Assembly (NCBI RefSeq): GCF_002410825.1 | Contig: NZ_DHOS01000051.1 | Location: 1-12,329 of the forward strand | DNA from: Proteiniphilum sp. UBA5384 | Lineage (GTDB): Bacteria; Bacteroidota; Bacteroidia; Bacteroidales; Dysgonomonadaceae | Reading direction: 5' to 3' | Length of the DNA: 12,329 nt | Shown: piece by piece, positions 1 through 6,675 of the stretch | Position numbering within the stretch: the stretch's first letter is position 1 | Layout of the letters: each line of letters opens with the position of its first letter | Notes under the pieces: generated by a model | The model's input: the letters and a program-made list of their open reading frames with translations, nothing else | Databases searched by the model: none | Told to the model about the DNA's origin: nothing | Program-made: the position numbers and the translations under genes

Positions 1-90
1 CGAAATGGTCGTATACATTTCCGATGGCAGTTTACAAACGAACAGGCTCGGATAAAACTCAAACGGTTGTATCCGTCAGTTCTGAACTAA
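1..90 (+). CDS. 3' end of a convergent gene, possibly a transposase tail (partial)
   Basis: The plus strand is open in frame 1 from the window edge to a TAA at 88-90, giving 29 residues. The peptide is basic and aromatic, with a W-Q-F-T...A-R-I-K-L-K...L-Y-P pattern. That pattern reminds me of the C-terminal tails of DDE-type insertion-sequence transposases, but I cannot name the family from so short a piece. The frame ends convergently with the minus-strand gene that stops at 158, leaving a 67-bp spacer with short repeats. It could instead be the end of an ordinary gene, or a chance open frame, since 29 codons is a weak test. If it is a transposase, it marks the left border of the PUL. Confidence 0.4.
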   Translation, partial: RNGRIHFRWQFTNEQARIKLKRLYPSVLN

Positions 91-105
91 CGTAACACTA
101 GTAGA

Positions 106-131
106 GGCTATAAAGTTTTGGCTATAACTTT
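106..131. repeat. Short direct and inverted repeats in the convergent spacer
   Basis: The 7-bp word GGCTATA occurs at 106-112 and again at 120-126. A 6-bp inverted repeat, AAAGTT at 112-117 and AACTTT at 126-131, overlaps it and is followed by GTTTTA. The stem is short and AT-rich, so it would be a weak terminator for the plus-strand gene ending at 90. If that gene is a transposase, the repeats could instead belong to the end of the insertion sequence. Neither reading is proven. Confidence 0.3.
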
Positions 132-157
132 GTTTTAGTAACAAGGAAATTGTGAAC

Positions 158-3100
158 TCAAAGTTCCAATATGTGTATGCCTGGGGATTTAATTATTATC
201 TTCTCATATGTACCCGATATGCCGTTAAAAATTGTTAACTGGTCATTCTCTGTGGTCTGGCAAGTGATAATCCATTTATCATCTTTTTTTTCAAAAGCCA
301 GAATATCTGATGTATTGGACCTCATTGTTGCGGCTATATTATCAGCACAACAAATAGAGGTAATCGTATACCTATCCACATCCACGGTGAACACTTTATT
401 ATTCAGTACAAAGTCCGCCGGATGGGAGATATCATCACTTTTCCAGTCTACATTCAGTAAATACAATGTCCTCATGCTCCCCGTATCCCATACCGAGAAA
501 TTAATATGGGGAGAGGCTTTGATCCATCCTTTTTCCAACTCTTCAGATGTGATTCCTGACGCAATGTCTTTCATCTCTTCGATGTAATGTTTCCTTATTA
601 AATTATCAGCGGGATAGACATTTTCAGGATAATATATGACCCGGCCTTTACCCAACGGAATTACGGTTTTTTCTTTATATGTTTTGTAATCAATGCCGAG
701 CAATGTTTTTATTACAGTATCGTCTTCAGGGAATTTTGCAGGAAGGTCCGGTTGCAGTTCACTGTTCATATGGACGGCACCCAAAAGCAGAGTCCCTCCC
801 CGCTCAACAAACTTTTTAAGACGTATAAAGTCGGTATTATCAAAAGTATTCCAGCCTAAAAAGATCAGCGCTTTGTATTGGTTCATCACGTCATTGGAAG
901 CCTCGACCGGCAGAATATCCACAGGCCCGTATGGAGTGGAAGTAAACAAACCGTCGGTACTGCAATAATCCACATTATTTTCAGGATAAAACACTTTCAG
1001 CAGATCAAAACTTTCCATCGCCTTGTTGAACGCCCATTTATCTCCTTTCTGCGACCAGATTGAAGTACGCCCGAATGACTTCCATGCATCGTTCCTGCCC
1101 TGGATAACGGCAATCTTCGTATGCAGGCTTCCCTGACGGGAATGTGTCTCTATATAATCCAACATCTGATGCTGCGCGTACAGGTGTTCTTTACCAGCTT
1201 TTGTGTACCTGTCATTTGAATACTCATCCGTCCATAACCCCTCTTCCGTGTTAATATGGGATGAACCATGCATATACGCCACTGCCAGAGACAGATAAAA
1301 GCGCAGGGAATGTTCCGGATCGGTAAAAGGTTTTGACCCCCATTGTACGGCGTGAAGCGACCCGAAGTCCTTCTTGCCATAAGCTCTTGAAGCTCCCCGT
1401 AAAGCCGACATAATAATATCTTCAGGCCCGTACATCTGTTCTGCCCCGAGCCATTCGTATCCGGCCCGGTAAAGATAGCGGAACATCGTGGAAGGGCCGG
1501 TATGACGGGTACTTTCACCACGGGAATAGCTGAAATTCGCGATCAGCTTATCCGCTCCGTCGGCCATATCTTTTACACCATAAGGATCGTAATGTATAAA
1601 AATCCCATGGTCGGTATAGATAGGCCTGTGTTTTGCAAATATTCCCCCGTATGGTCTTGTCCTTGCGGCCATATCGGAATGTAACCCGTTATACAGAAAA
1701 TGTTGCCAGTAGTAATATCCGCCATCATTTTCATGCGCCTGTTTACCTCTGAACACAGGAGATTGGAGGGCGGCCAGCGAAGGATTGATCTTTGTGGCTG
1801 CCAATGTACGCCCTTCTACCTGCCATGCATAAGGGATATGCATTTTGTTCAGTAAAGAGGTATAGTGTTTGATTATATTTTCATCGGTTATTCTCACTCC
1901 GCTCCATTGATAGGATGGCCTGAAATGGTACCAGTTGCCGAGGCGGTTTTGTATATACCATTTAAAGAACTGATTATAGGGTTCATACTCTTTATCGATA
2001 TGGACTTCATCGCCGGAGGAGAGGTAAATATTATCTTTCTTCTTTACAATCAGTTGTTCGACAACACCGGTTTTTTTTAGTGTGCCGTCTGTAAATTCAA
2101 TAGAGACCCGGATATCCGGATTGATTGCTGAAAACCGGACAGCATGTAGTCCCGGATCTGTGAACGTAACATGTGGGTCGATCAGATGGATATTCCGGTT
2201 TGAAGAAGATACTGTCAATGCTACGTCAGGCTTGTTTGTCTCGATCAGGAAGGCCGTCGTATCTCCGACGGTTACAAAACGGGGGACTGAAACAATCTCG
2301 AAATCCTGTGCACTTTCTTCCAATAATTGAAGTGACCTTAGTTCATAAGGAAATGAGACACGGTTTGGTTCCTTTTCCAGTGTCAACTTAAGGTTTCCCT
2401 TACCTGTGATATCTTTTGGAAGGGTGATATAGAAATCTGCAATATCCGAAGCGCGGTCGAATATGTTGCCTTCGAATATTGTTTTTCCTTTGAATTCGAG
2501 CTTCCATTTCGGCCAACTGCGGGTGGCAAGATTTATCCCTACCCAATAATTATAATCATCAGGCCTCCTTTCATTCTGAATAAACGGGGATTCAACTATA
2601 TTTTTCCCGTCTACATACAATTCAGGCGCTTCGAGCCAGCATTCGCCACTGAAGTTGGTTCCCCCTAAACGTACTAATATAGTAGCCACATTGGGCGGCA
2701 GTTGAATATTTTTCTTTAATAATTTAAAGTTTCCGCTTCCCTGTGGGATCGGTATAAAGATGACAGAATCAGCTTTATCATAAATTTCATCGGCATGCCT
2801 CCCTTCTTTTTTATTGTATATCTGTAACTCGATACCAAAATCCCCTCTAGGTGATGTTTTCAGATTTTTACGTTTATACGCGATCTCTAAATCGACCCCT
2901 TTTTTATCAAAATTGACACCGGTGATACGGTTATATGCATGGCGTTCGAAAGGATCGTCATCTCCCTTGAAATAAAGAGAATAACGATCTTTATAAGTGT
3001 GGATTGAATCTAAATTTTCATCTATCAGGTATTCCTGCTGCCGGAAAAACTCTTCTCCGCGAGGAGCAAATTTACCAGGCATCTTTACTCCCCCTACTAC

Positions 3101-3301
3101 ACGCAGGATACGTCTCACCGGGTAATCATGGTTCTCAAAGACAACTTCCTGTTCAAAGGATTTCCCCGGGTCTATTTGTACAAGTCCTTGTTCTCCCCCA
3201 GCCGGGTACAGTATCGTTCTTTGCTCCTTTTGTAACTGAGCATGAACAGATAAGATTACAGAAAAAAGAATGAATAAAATAAATCCTGTACGCTTTTTCA
3301 T
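158..3301 (-). CDS. Secreted large protein with a GH42-like barrel plus Rossmann-domain architecture; putative glycoside hydrolase
   Basis: This gene encodes 1047 residues from the ATG at 3301-3299. I chose that start because it begins a clean signal peptide (MKKRTGF..., hydrophobic to about residue 19, cleavage near VHA-Q at 21/22) and is preceded by GGAGGAG. Residues 22-430 are mostly beta-rich with no domain I can name. Residues 440-720 look like a (beta/alpha)8 barrel rich in Trp and Tyr. Acidic candidates at strand ends are E621 (in WLGAEQM) and E686/E687 (in HINTEEG). Residues 727-845 resemble the glutamine-amidotransferase-like Rossmann domain that follows the barrel in GH42-type beta-galactosidases (IAVIQGR; then YKALIFLGW and FVERGGTLLLG). 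Residues 930-1047 form a C-terminal beta domain. No lipobox is seen, so a periplasmic location is likely. It is the last gene of the cluster, 130 bp downstream of a DUF4832 gene. Family membership and catalytic residues are inferred from architecture. It could instead be a non-catalytic binding protein. Confidence 0.6.
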   Translation of the reverse strand: MKKRTGFILFILFSVILSVHAQLQKEQRTILYPAGGEQGLVQIDPGKSFEQEVVFENHDYPVRRILRVVGGVKMPGKFAPRGEEFFRQQEYLIDENLDSIHTYKDRYSLYFKGDDDPFERHAYNRITGVNFDKKGVDLEIAYKRKNLKTSPRGDFGIELQIYNKKEGRHADEIYDKADSVIFIPIPQGSGNFKLLKKNIQLPPNVATILVRLGGTNFSGECWLEAPELYVDGKNIVESPFIQNERRPDDYNYWVGINLATRSWPKWKLEFKGKTIFEGNIFDRASDIADFYITLPKDITGKGNLKLTLEKEPNRVSFPYELRSLQLLEESAQDFEIVSVPRFVTVGDTTAFLIETNKPDVALTVSSSNRNIHLIDPHVTFTDPGLHAVRFSAINPDIRVSIEFTDGTLKKTGVVEQLIVKKKDNIYLSSGDEVHIDKEYEPYNQFFKWYIQNRLGNWYHFRPSYQWSGVRITDENIIKHYTSLLNKMHIPYAWQVEGRTLAATKINPSLAALQSPVFRGKQAHENDGGYYYWQHFLYNGLHSDMAARTRPYGGIFAKHRPIYTDHGIFIHYDPYGVKDMADGADKLIANFSYSRGESTRHTGPSTMFRYLYRAGYEWLGAEQMYGPEDIIMSALRGASRAYGKKDFGSLHAVQWGSKPFTDPEHSLRFYLSLAVAYMHGSSHINTEEGLWTDEYSNDRYTKAGKEHLYAQHQMLDYIETHSRQGSLHTKIAVIQGRNDAWKSFGRTSIWSQKGDKWAFNKAMESFDLLKVFYPENNVDYCSTDGLFTSTPYGPVDILPVEASNDVMNQYKALIFLGWNTFDNTDFIRLKKFVERGGTLLLGAVHMNSELQPDLPAKFPEDDTVIKTLLGIDYKTYKEKTVIPLGKGRVIYYPENVYPADNLIRKHYIEEMKDIASGITSEELEKGWIKASPHINFSVWDTGSMRTLYLLNVDWKSDDISHPADFVLNNKVFTVDVDRYTITSICCADNIAATMRSNTSDILAFEKKDDKWIITCQTTENDQLTIFNGISGTYEKIIIKSPGIHILEL

Positions 3302-3303
3302 AA

Positions 3304-3310
3304 CTCCTCC
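3304..3310 (-). promoter_or_regulatory. Strong Shine-Dalgarno sequence that fixes the start of the large barrel gene
   Basis: The minus strand reads GGAGGAG, then TT, then ATG at 3301. GGAGG lies 4 nt from the ATG. An upstream in-frame ATG at 3343 would add 14 polar residues ahead of the signal peptide and has no such site. The other genes in the window have A/T-rich leaders without an obvious Shine-Dalgarno sequence. Confidence 0.65.
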
Positions 3311-3329
3311 ATTTTCTATTGATTCACTA

Positions 3330-3393
3330 AGAAACTGTTCCAATTGCTTACGAAAGAGGGTGATAAAGATATCTTCGCCTTTAAACAGTTTCT
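3330..3393. repeat. 10-bp perfect inverted repeat around a central palindrome in the leader of the large barrel gene
   Basis: AGAAACTGTT at 3330-3339 is the exact reverse complement of AACAGTTTCT at 3384-3393. Between the arms lies the perfect 10-bp palindrome AAGATATCTT (3366-3375). The 130-bp gap between the DUF4832 stop (3432) and the downstream start (3301) holds nothing else obvious. The repeat could form a long-loop leader hairpin or a protein-binding site. The 44-nt spacer and the lack of a U-run on the minus strand argue against an intrinsic terminator for this operon. Confidence 0.4.
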
Positions 3394-3431
3394 AAACTTT
3401 TTTATATTTTCCGTATAATTCAGATTGGATG

Positions 3432-4934
3432 CTACAAGACAACTTCTCCAATGATATTTACCGCATATTTTCCATCATTATCATACCATTGTGACAGATT
3501 CTTATTGGAAACCCATTTTACGTCGTACACACCATTGTATTGTAAAGATTTATCCGGGTCCGGCATCCAGATTCCGACCCTGTATTTTCCTGCCAGATCG
3601 ACAGGGATATCACCTGTCAAACGATGTCTTAAAGGTTGGTATGATTGCTTATTGAAATCATAGGGTTGCCAATCCCGGGGATCAGCATTGATCCTTACCT
3701 CTCTTTTTACATTGTTACTCTCATCAATAAACACCAGGTAAACAGGTTTAGAATTAACCGGCGCTGCAAAACCTGTATTTGTAAATTCCAGGTCGTACAA
3801 TAGCTTTTTGCTTTTTGTTTTCAGGGAAGAGCCGGTTAAATTGAGCCGATAGCCAAGATGGTCCCTCACAAAGTTGAAGAACGACCTATTCACTCTGTTC
3901 CCTTTTTCATCCATGAAATAATCTTCCGAAAATAATATATTGTTTTTTACAAGTAGTCCCGGATATACTTTTATATTTTTCCATGATTTGATATTCAATT
4001 GATAATTCTGAGTGAGGTCAAAGGCCGAGTAGTGATGGTCTCTTAGTATCCTGAGTGTAGTTTCCGGATCGATGAGTGCTGCCAAACCCCATTCGGTGTT
4101 TTCGTCGTAGGGAATCTCCCCGCTCATAAAGAACCAAGGCGACTCTCTCTCAATCTGCCTGTACCACTGACTACCCGGGACGAAATCATTTCCCGGGGCG
4201 TGGCTATGCTCGCCAGCCGTAAAATAATCATTGGCGTATGAAATACGTGTTTTATCTTTTTCATTGTCTAAATTCAGCCTGTTCTTATGATCGGGGGTCC
4301 TGATCTGAATACTGTAGGGTTCCGGATATACTTTTAACAAGGCGTTTACAATATTACTTTTTGCGGTAAAGTCGTTCTGTAAAGGGGTGGTATGCCATTC
4401 TCCCCATGCTCCTAAAAATCCGATCTGTATCGTGGCTATTAACCCCCTGTTTTTTTCCAGTAAAGGTTCCAGCTGATCTATATGCCGTAAGATCCACTTT
4501 TCCGATTCACCACCCGAAGCATCCAGACCTTTCCAATTATAAGCAAATCTCAAGATAGCTTTATACCCGTGTTTTTTCAACTCATCGAATATGACTTGTA
4601 TGTTTTCCAATCCTTCCTGTGAAATATCTTTATCCACCCATTCGGTAAGATAAACATACAATTGTAATAATGTCAGATTCTCGGATTCAGCATCAAAAAC
4701 CTTTTCCCGGGCTTCAATAAATCCATTTGGAAATATTTCGTTTTTTCTGAATGGATTCGTCATATCATGGGCAAAATAGTTTGACTCCAAATGAAAACCC
4801 CTGTCAGGATTGCGTAACGGGGCAATCTTCACAATATCTTTGGCTGCCGTTGTATTTTTCTGATTCCGGGCAGTGGATTCACCGGGAATAAACAGCAGAT
4901 AAAAAATAAATATGGATATAAACTCAAATCTCAT
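3432..4934 (-). CDS. DUF4874/DUF4832 protein, secreted and non-lipidated; candidate glycosidase
   Basis: This gene encodes 500 residues, from the ATG at 4934-4932 to a TAG at 3432-3434. A signal peptide spans about residues 1-22 (hydrophobic FISIFIFYLLFIP, cleavage near STA-R). It has no lipobox Cys, so it is probably periplasmic. The DUF4874 signature starts at LRNPDRGFHLESNYF (about 40-54), and the DUF4832 part follows. I read eight alternating strands: near 45, 88-97, 125-133, 167-176, 206-213, 230-238, 267-275 and 301-308. E179 lies in GFLGAWGEWH after strand 4 and E273 in GEIPYDE after strand 7, the acid/base and nucleophile positions of clan GH-A enzymes. Other residues shared with the neighbouring paralog are NDYFTA (235-240), HHYSAFD (300-306) and RDHLGYRL (357-364). 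The C-terminal 120 residues form a beta-sandwich-like module. The family assignment is firm, but the enzymatic role is inference. Confidence 0.8.
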   Translation of the reverse strand: MRFEFISIFIFYLLFIPGESTARNQKNTTAAKDIVKIAPLRNPDRGFHLESNYFAHDMTNPFRKNEIFPNGFIEAREKVFDAESENLTLLQLYVYLTEWVDKDISQEGLENIQVIFDELKKHGYKAILRFAYNWKGLDASGGESEKWILRHIDQLEPLLEKNRGLIATIQIGFLGAWGEWHTTPLQNDFTAKSNIVNALLKVYPEPYSIQIRTPDHKNRLNLDNEKDKTRISYANDYFTAGEHSHAPGNDFVPGSQWYRQIERESPWFFMSGEIPYDENTEWGLAALIDPETTLRILRDHHYSAFDLTQNYQLNIKSWKNIKVYPGLLVKNNILFSEDYFMDEKGNRVNRSFFNFVRDHLGYRLNLTGSSLKTKSKKLLYDLEFTNTGFAAPVNSKPVYLVFIDESNNVKREVRINADPRDWQPYDFNKQSYQPLRHRLTGDIPVDLAGKYRVGIWMPDPDKSLQYNGVYDVKWVSNKNLSQWYDNDGKYAVNIIGEVVL

Positions 4935-4973
4935 ATGATTATTTCATTTTTCTTATCGGTGTATGGCACCCTT

Positions 4974-4991
4974 GATGATTAAATAATCATC
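4974..4991. promoter_or_regulatory. 18-bp palindrome upstream of the second DUF4832 gene, possible operator
   Basis: GATGATTA (4974-4981) and TAATCATC (4984-4991) are perfect reverse complements separated by AA. The site begins 40 bp upstream of the ATG at 4934 and lies downstream of the preceding gene's terminator. That is where an operator or promoter element for a separate transcript would sit. I see no convincing Bacteroidota -33/-7 promoter (TTTG / TAnnTTTG) in the gap. It could be a chance AT-rich palindrome. Confidence 0.35.
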
Positions 4992-5026
4992 CCGGTTTCA
5001 TAATCCTATATAGTAGTTTTTTTAAA

Positions 5027-5079
5027 ATAAAACGACACACATACAAGAGATTCCTTGAAAAATCTGTGTGCCGTTTTAT
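5027..5079 (-). terminator. Intrinsic terminator after the lipidated DUF4832 gene
   Basis: The arms at 5027-5041 and 5065-5079 are reverse complements at 14 of 15 positions, with a 23-nt loop. The one non-complementary position pairs as G-U in minus-strand RNA but is an A-C mismatch in plus-strand RNA, so the hairpin is intact only in the operon's transcript. The minus-strand 3' arm runs into CGTTTTATTTT, a U-rich tail. The stem starts 10 nt after the stop codon at 5090. It probably ends or attenuates the susC-to-lipoprotein transcript before the last two genes. Confidence 0.7.
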
Positions 5080-5089
5080 AAGAAATACA

Positions 5090-6640
5090 TTAAAAATTAA
5101 CCTCACCTATTACACTTATCCTATGCTTTTGAGTGTGGATGATTTCCGTATTAGCGAATATGATGGAGAAATCAGCGATCTCTTCCAGTTCATCTGTCGG
5201 GTCGGGCATCCATAAACCGACTTTGTATTTTCCGGACAAAGAAACAGATACGTTACCTTTGATATTGTGGTATATCTGTTTAAAATCATTCAACCGGGGA
5301 TCACATGGTTGCCACGTTCTCGGATCCACATCATCCAAATCCACGATCTGGGTTATGTGATCCTGTCCGTCAACAAAAACAAGCTTGATCGGGCGGGGAT
5401 TAAGGATAGTGGAGAATCCCGTATTATAGACTGTTATATCATAATTGAGCTCTCCTCCCGTCACTTCAAGCTTACTGTCTTCCTTATCCATATACAACCG
5501 GTATCCCAAATGATCCCTGACAAACTGGTATGCCGAACGGGCCACTAATTTTCCTTCATCGTTACGGAAATAACTTTCATCGAAAAGCACATTCATCTCT
5601 TTCAGGGCAGCAGGTGTCAATTCGTATCTTTTCCAGTTCGCAAAATTCAATGCATTGTTCTGAGTTACGTCAAATGCGCTGTAATGATGCTCTTTCAATG
5701 CACGAATTGAATTCGGGACCGATATAAGAAAATCTAATCCCCATTGGGTATCTTCATCGTAGGGAATTTCTCCGACCACTTTCACATAAGGTCCTTTCTC
5801 CATGACCTGGGCATAATCTGCCGACCCAAACGTGTAATCATTGCCGGGAGCTGCCGGATGTTCCGAAGCAGTGAAATAATCATTGGTGTATCCTACCCGT
5901 TTCACATACTCATCACCCAACCCACGCTCTATAAATCTTGCCAGATGACTCGGATAGCGAAGGGCCATAAACCTGTCAGGATAAGCATCAAGGATACCTT
6001 TTACCAGCTTGGTTTTATTATCCCAGTCAGTACTCATCAGAGACTGGTTCCCTTCACCCCATGCTCCAATAAAACCCATTCTCCAAAGATCTATAATTCC
6101 TATATTATCCCGGATAAAAGGGTTCAATTGTTCCAGATGACGAAAAACATCTTCAAATTCCGCATCCGTAGCATACGGATCATAGTCATAAGCAAAAACA
6201 ATATGTATCTTATATCCCAATTCCCTGGCATCGTCAAATACCCGCTGCATGTTATCAAAAGCCCCCTGGGAAATATCTTTCCCTACAAAATCGCTCAGGT
6301 AAAATGTAAGCTGGGTCAGCGTAAGGCTATCCGGCAACGCATTGTTCATTGTTGCTATCTCTGGAATCCAAAGACTGGGAAAAGACACATTGTGCCAGGG
6401 GTTCCGAAGATTATGGGAGAAATAGTTACTTTCCAGGTTATAACCTCTTTCAGGATTACGGATAGCTTTTATACTGGTAAGCGGACCGACCTCTTCCGGT
6501 TCTCCGGGGTTTTCAGGATCTTCTCCGCGTTCCCCTTCATACTCCCATACCGGGAATGTCGTCTTGTCGTCGGCACAGGACAGTACCGACAACATCGACA
6601 TGCATATAATTAAAATTGAAAATAATGTAATATGACGCAT
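5090..6640 (-). CDS. DUF4874/DUF4832 lipoprotein; candidate surface glycosidase
   Basis: This gene encodes 516 residues, from the ATG at 6640-6638 to a TAA at 5090-5092. A lipoprotein signal ends at LSVLSC (Cys22) and is followed by ADD, acidic residues of the kind that direct Bacteroidota lipoproteins to the cell surface. An acidic, Pro/Gly-rich linker (about 33-53) separates the anchor from the domain. DUF4874 begins at IRNPERGYNLESNYF (60-74), with DUF4832 after it. The predicted barrel carries E196 in GFIGAWGEG after strand 4 and E291 in GEIPYDED after strand 7. It also has NDYFTA (253-258), HHYSAFD (318-324) and RDHLGYRL (375-382). A beta module runs from about 390 to the end. It is a clear paralog of the next gene downstream, with motifs in the same order and spacing. 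It starts 35 bp after the susE-like gene, so it belongs to the same transcript. Surface location and catalysis are inferred. The family call is strong. Confidence 0.82.
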   Translation of the reverse strand: MRHITLFSILIICMSMLSVLSCADDKTTFPVWEYEGERGEDPENPGEPEEVGPLTSIKAIRNPERGYNLESNYFSHNLRNPWHNVSFPSLWIPEIATMNNALPDSLTLTQLTFYLSDFVGKDISQGAFDNMQRVFDDARELGYKIHIVFAYDYDPYATDAEFEDVFRHLEQLNPFIRDNIGIIDLWRMGFIGAWGEGNQSLMSTDWDNKTKLVKGILDAYPDRFMALRYPSHLARFIERGLGDEYVKRVGYTNDYFTASEHPAAPGNDYTFGSADYAQVMEKGPYVKVVGEIPYDEDTQWGLDFLISVPNSIRALKEHHYSAFDVTQNNALNFANWKRYELTPAALKEMNVLFDESYFRNDEGKLVARSAYQFVRDHLGYRLYMDKEDSKLEVTGGELNYDITVYNTGFSTILNPRPIKLVFVDGQDHITQIVDLDDVDPRTWQPCDPRLNDFKQIYHNIKGNVSVSLSGKYKVGLWMPDPTDELEEIADFSIIFANTEIIHTQKHRISVIGEVNF

Positions 6641-6675
6641 CGTTTATCTCTTTTTAATTTGAATAATACCTCTAC

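Noticed and set aside
171..587. Plus-strand open frame of 138 codons near the left end
   Set aside because: It is antisense to the C-terminal part of the large barrel protein, whose reading frame is continuous.
1150..1521. Second minus-strand open frame of 123 codons
   Set aside because: It is out of frame inside the large barrel gene, with a Cys/Arg-rich composition typical of a shifted frame.
3302..3343. Upstream ATG at 3343 as the start of the large barrel protein
   Set aside because: It would put 14 polar residues before a clean signal peptide, and the Shine-Dalgarno sequence sits directly before the ATG at 3301.
5744..6613. Plus-strand open frame of 289 codons
   Set aside because: It lies wholly antisense to the lipidated DUF4832 gene, whose motifs and signal sequence are convincing. 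The antisense peptide shows no recognisable domain and low-complexity character.
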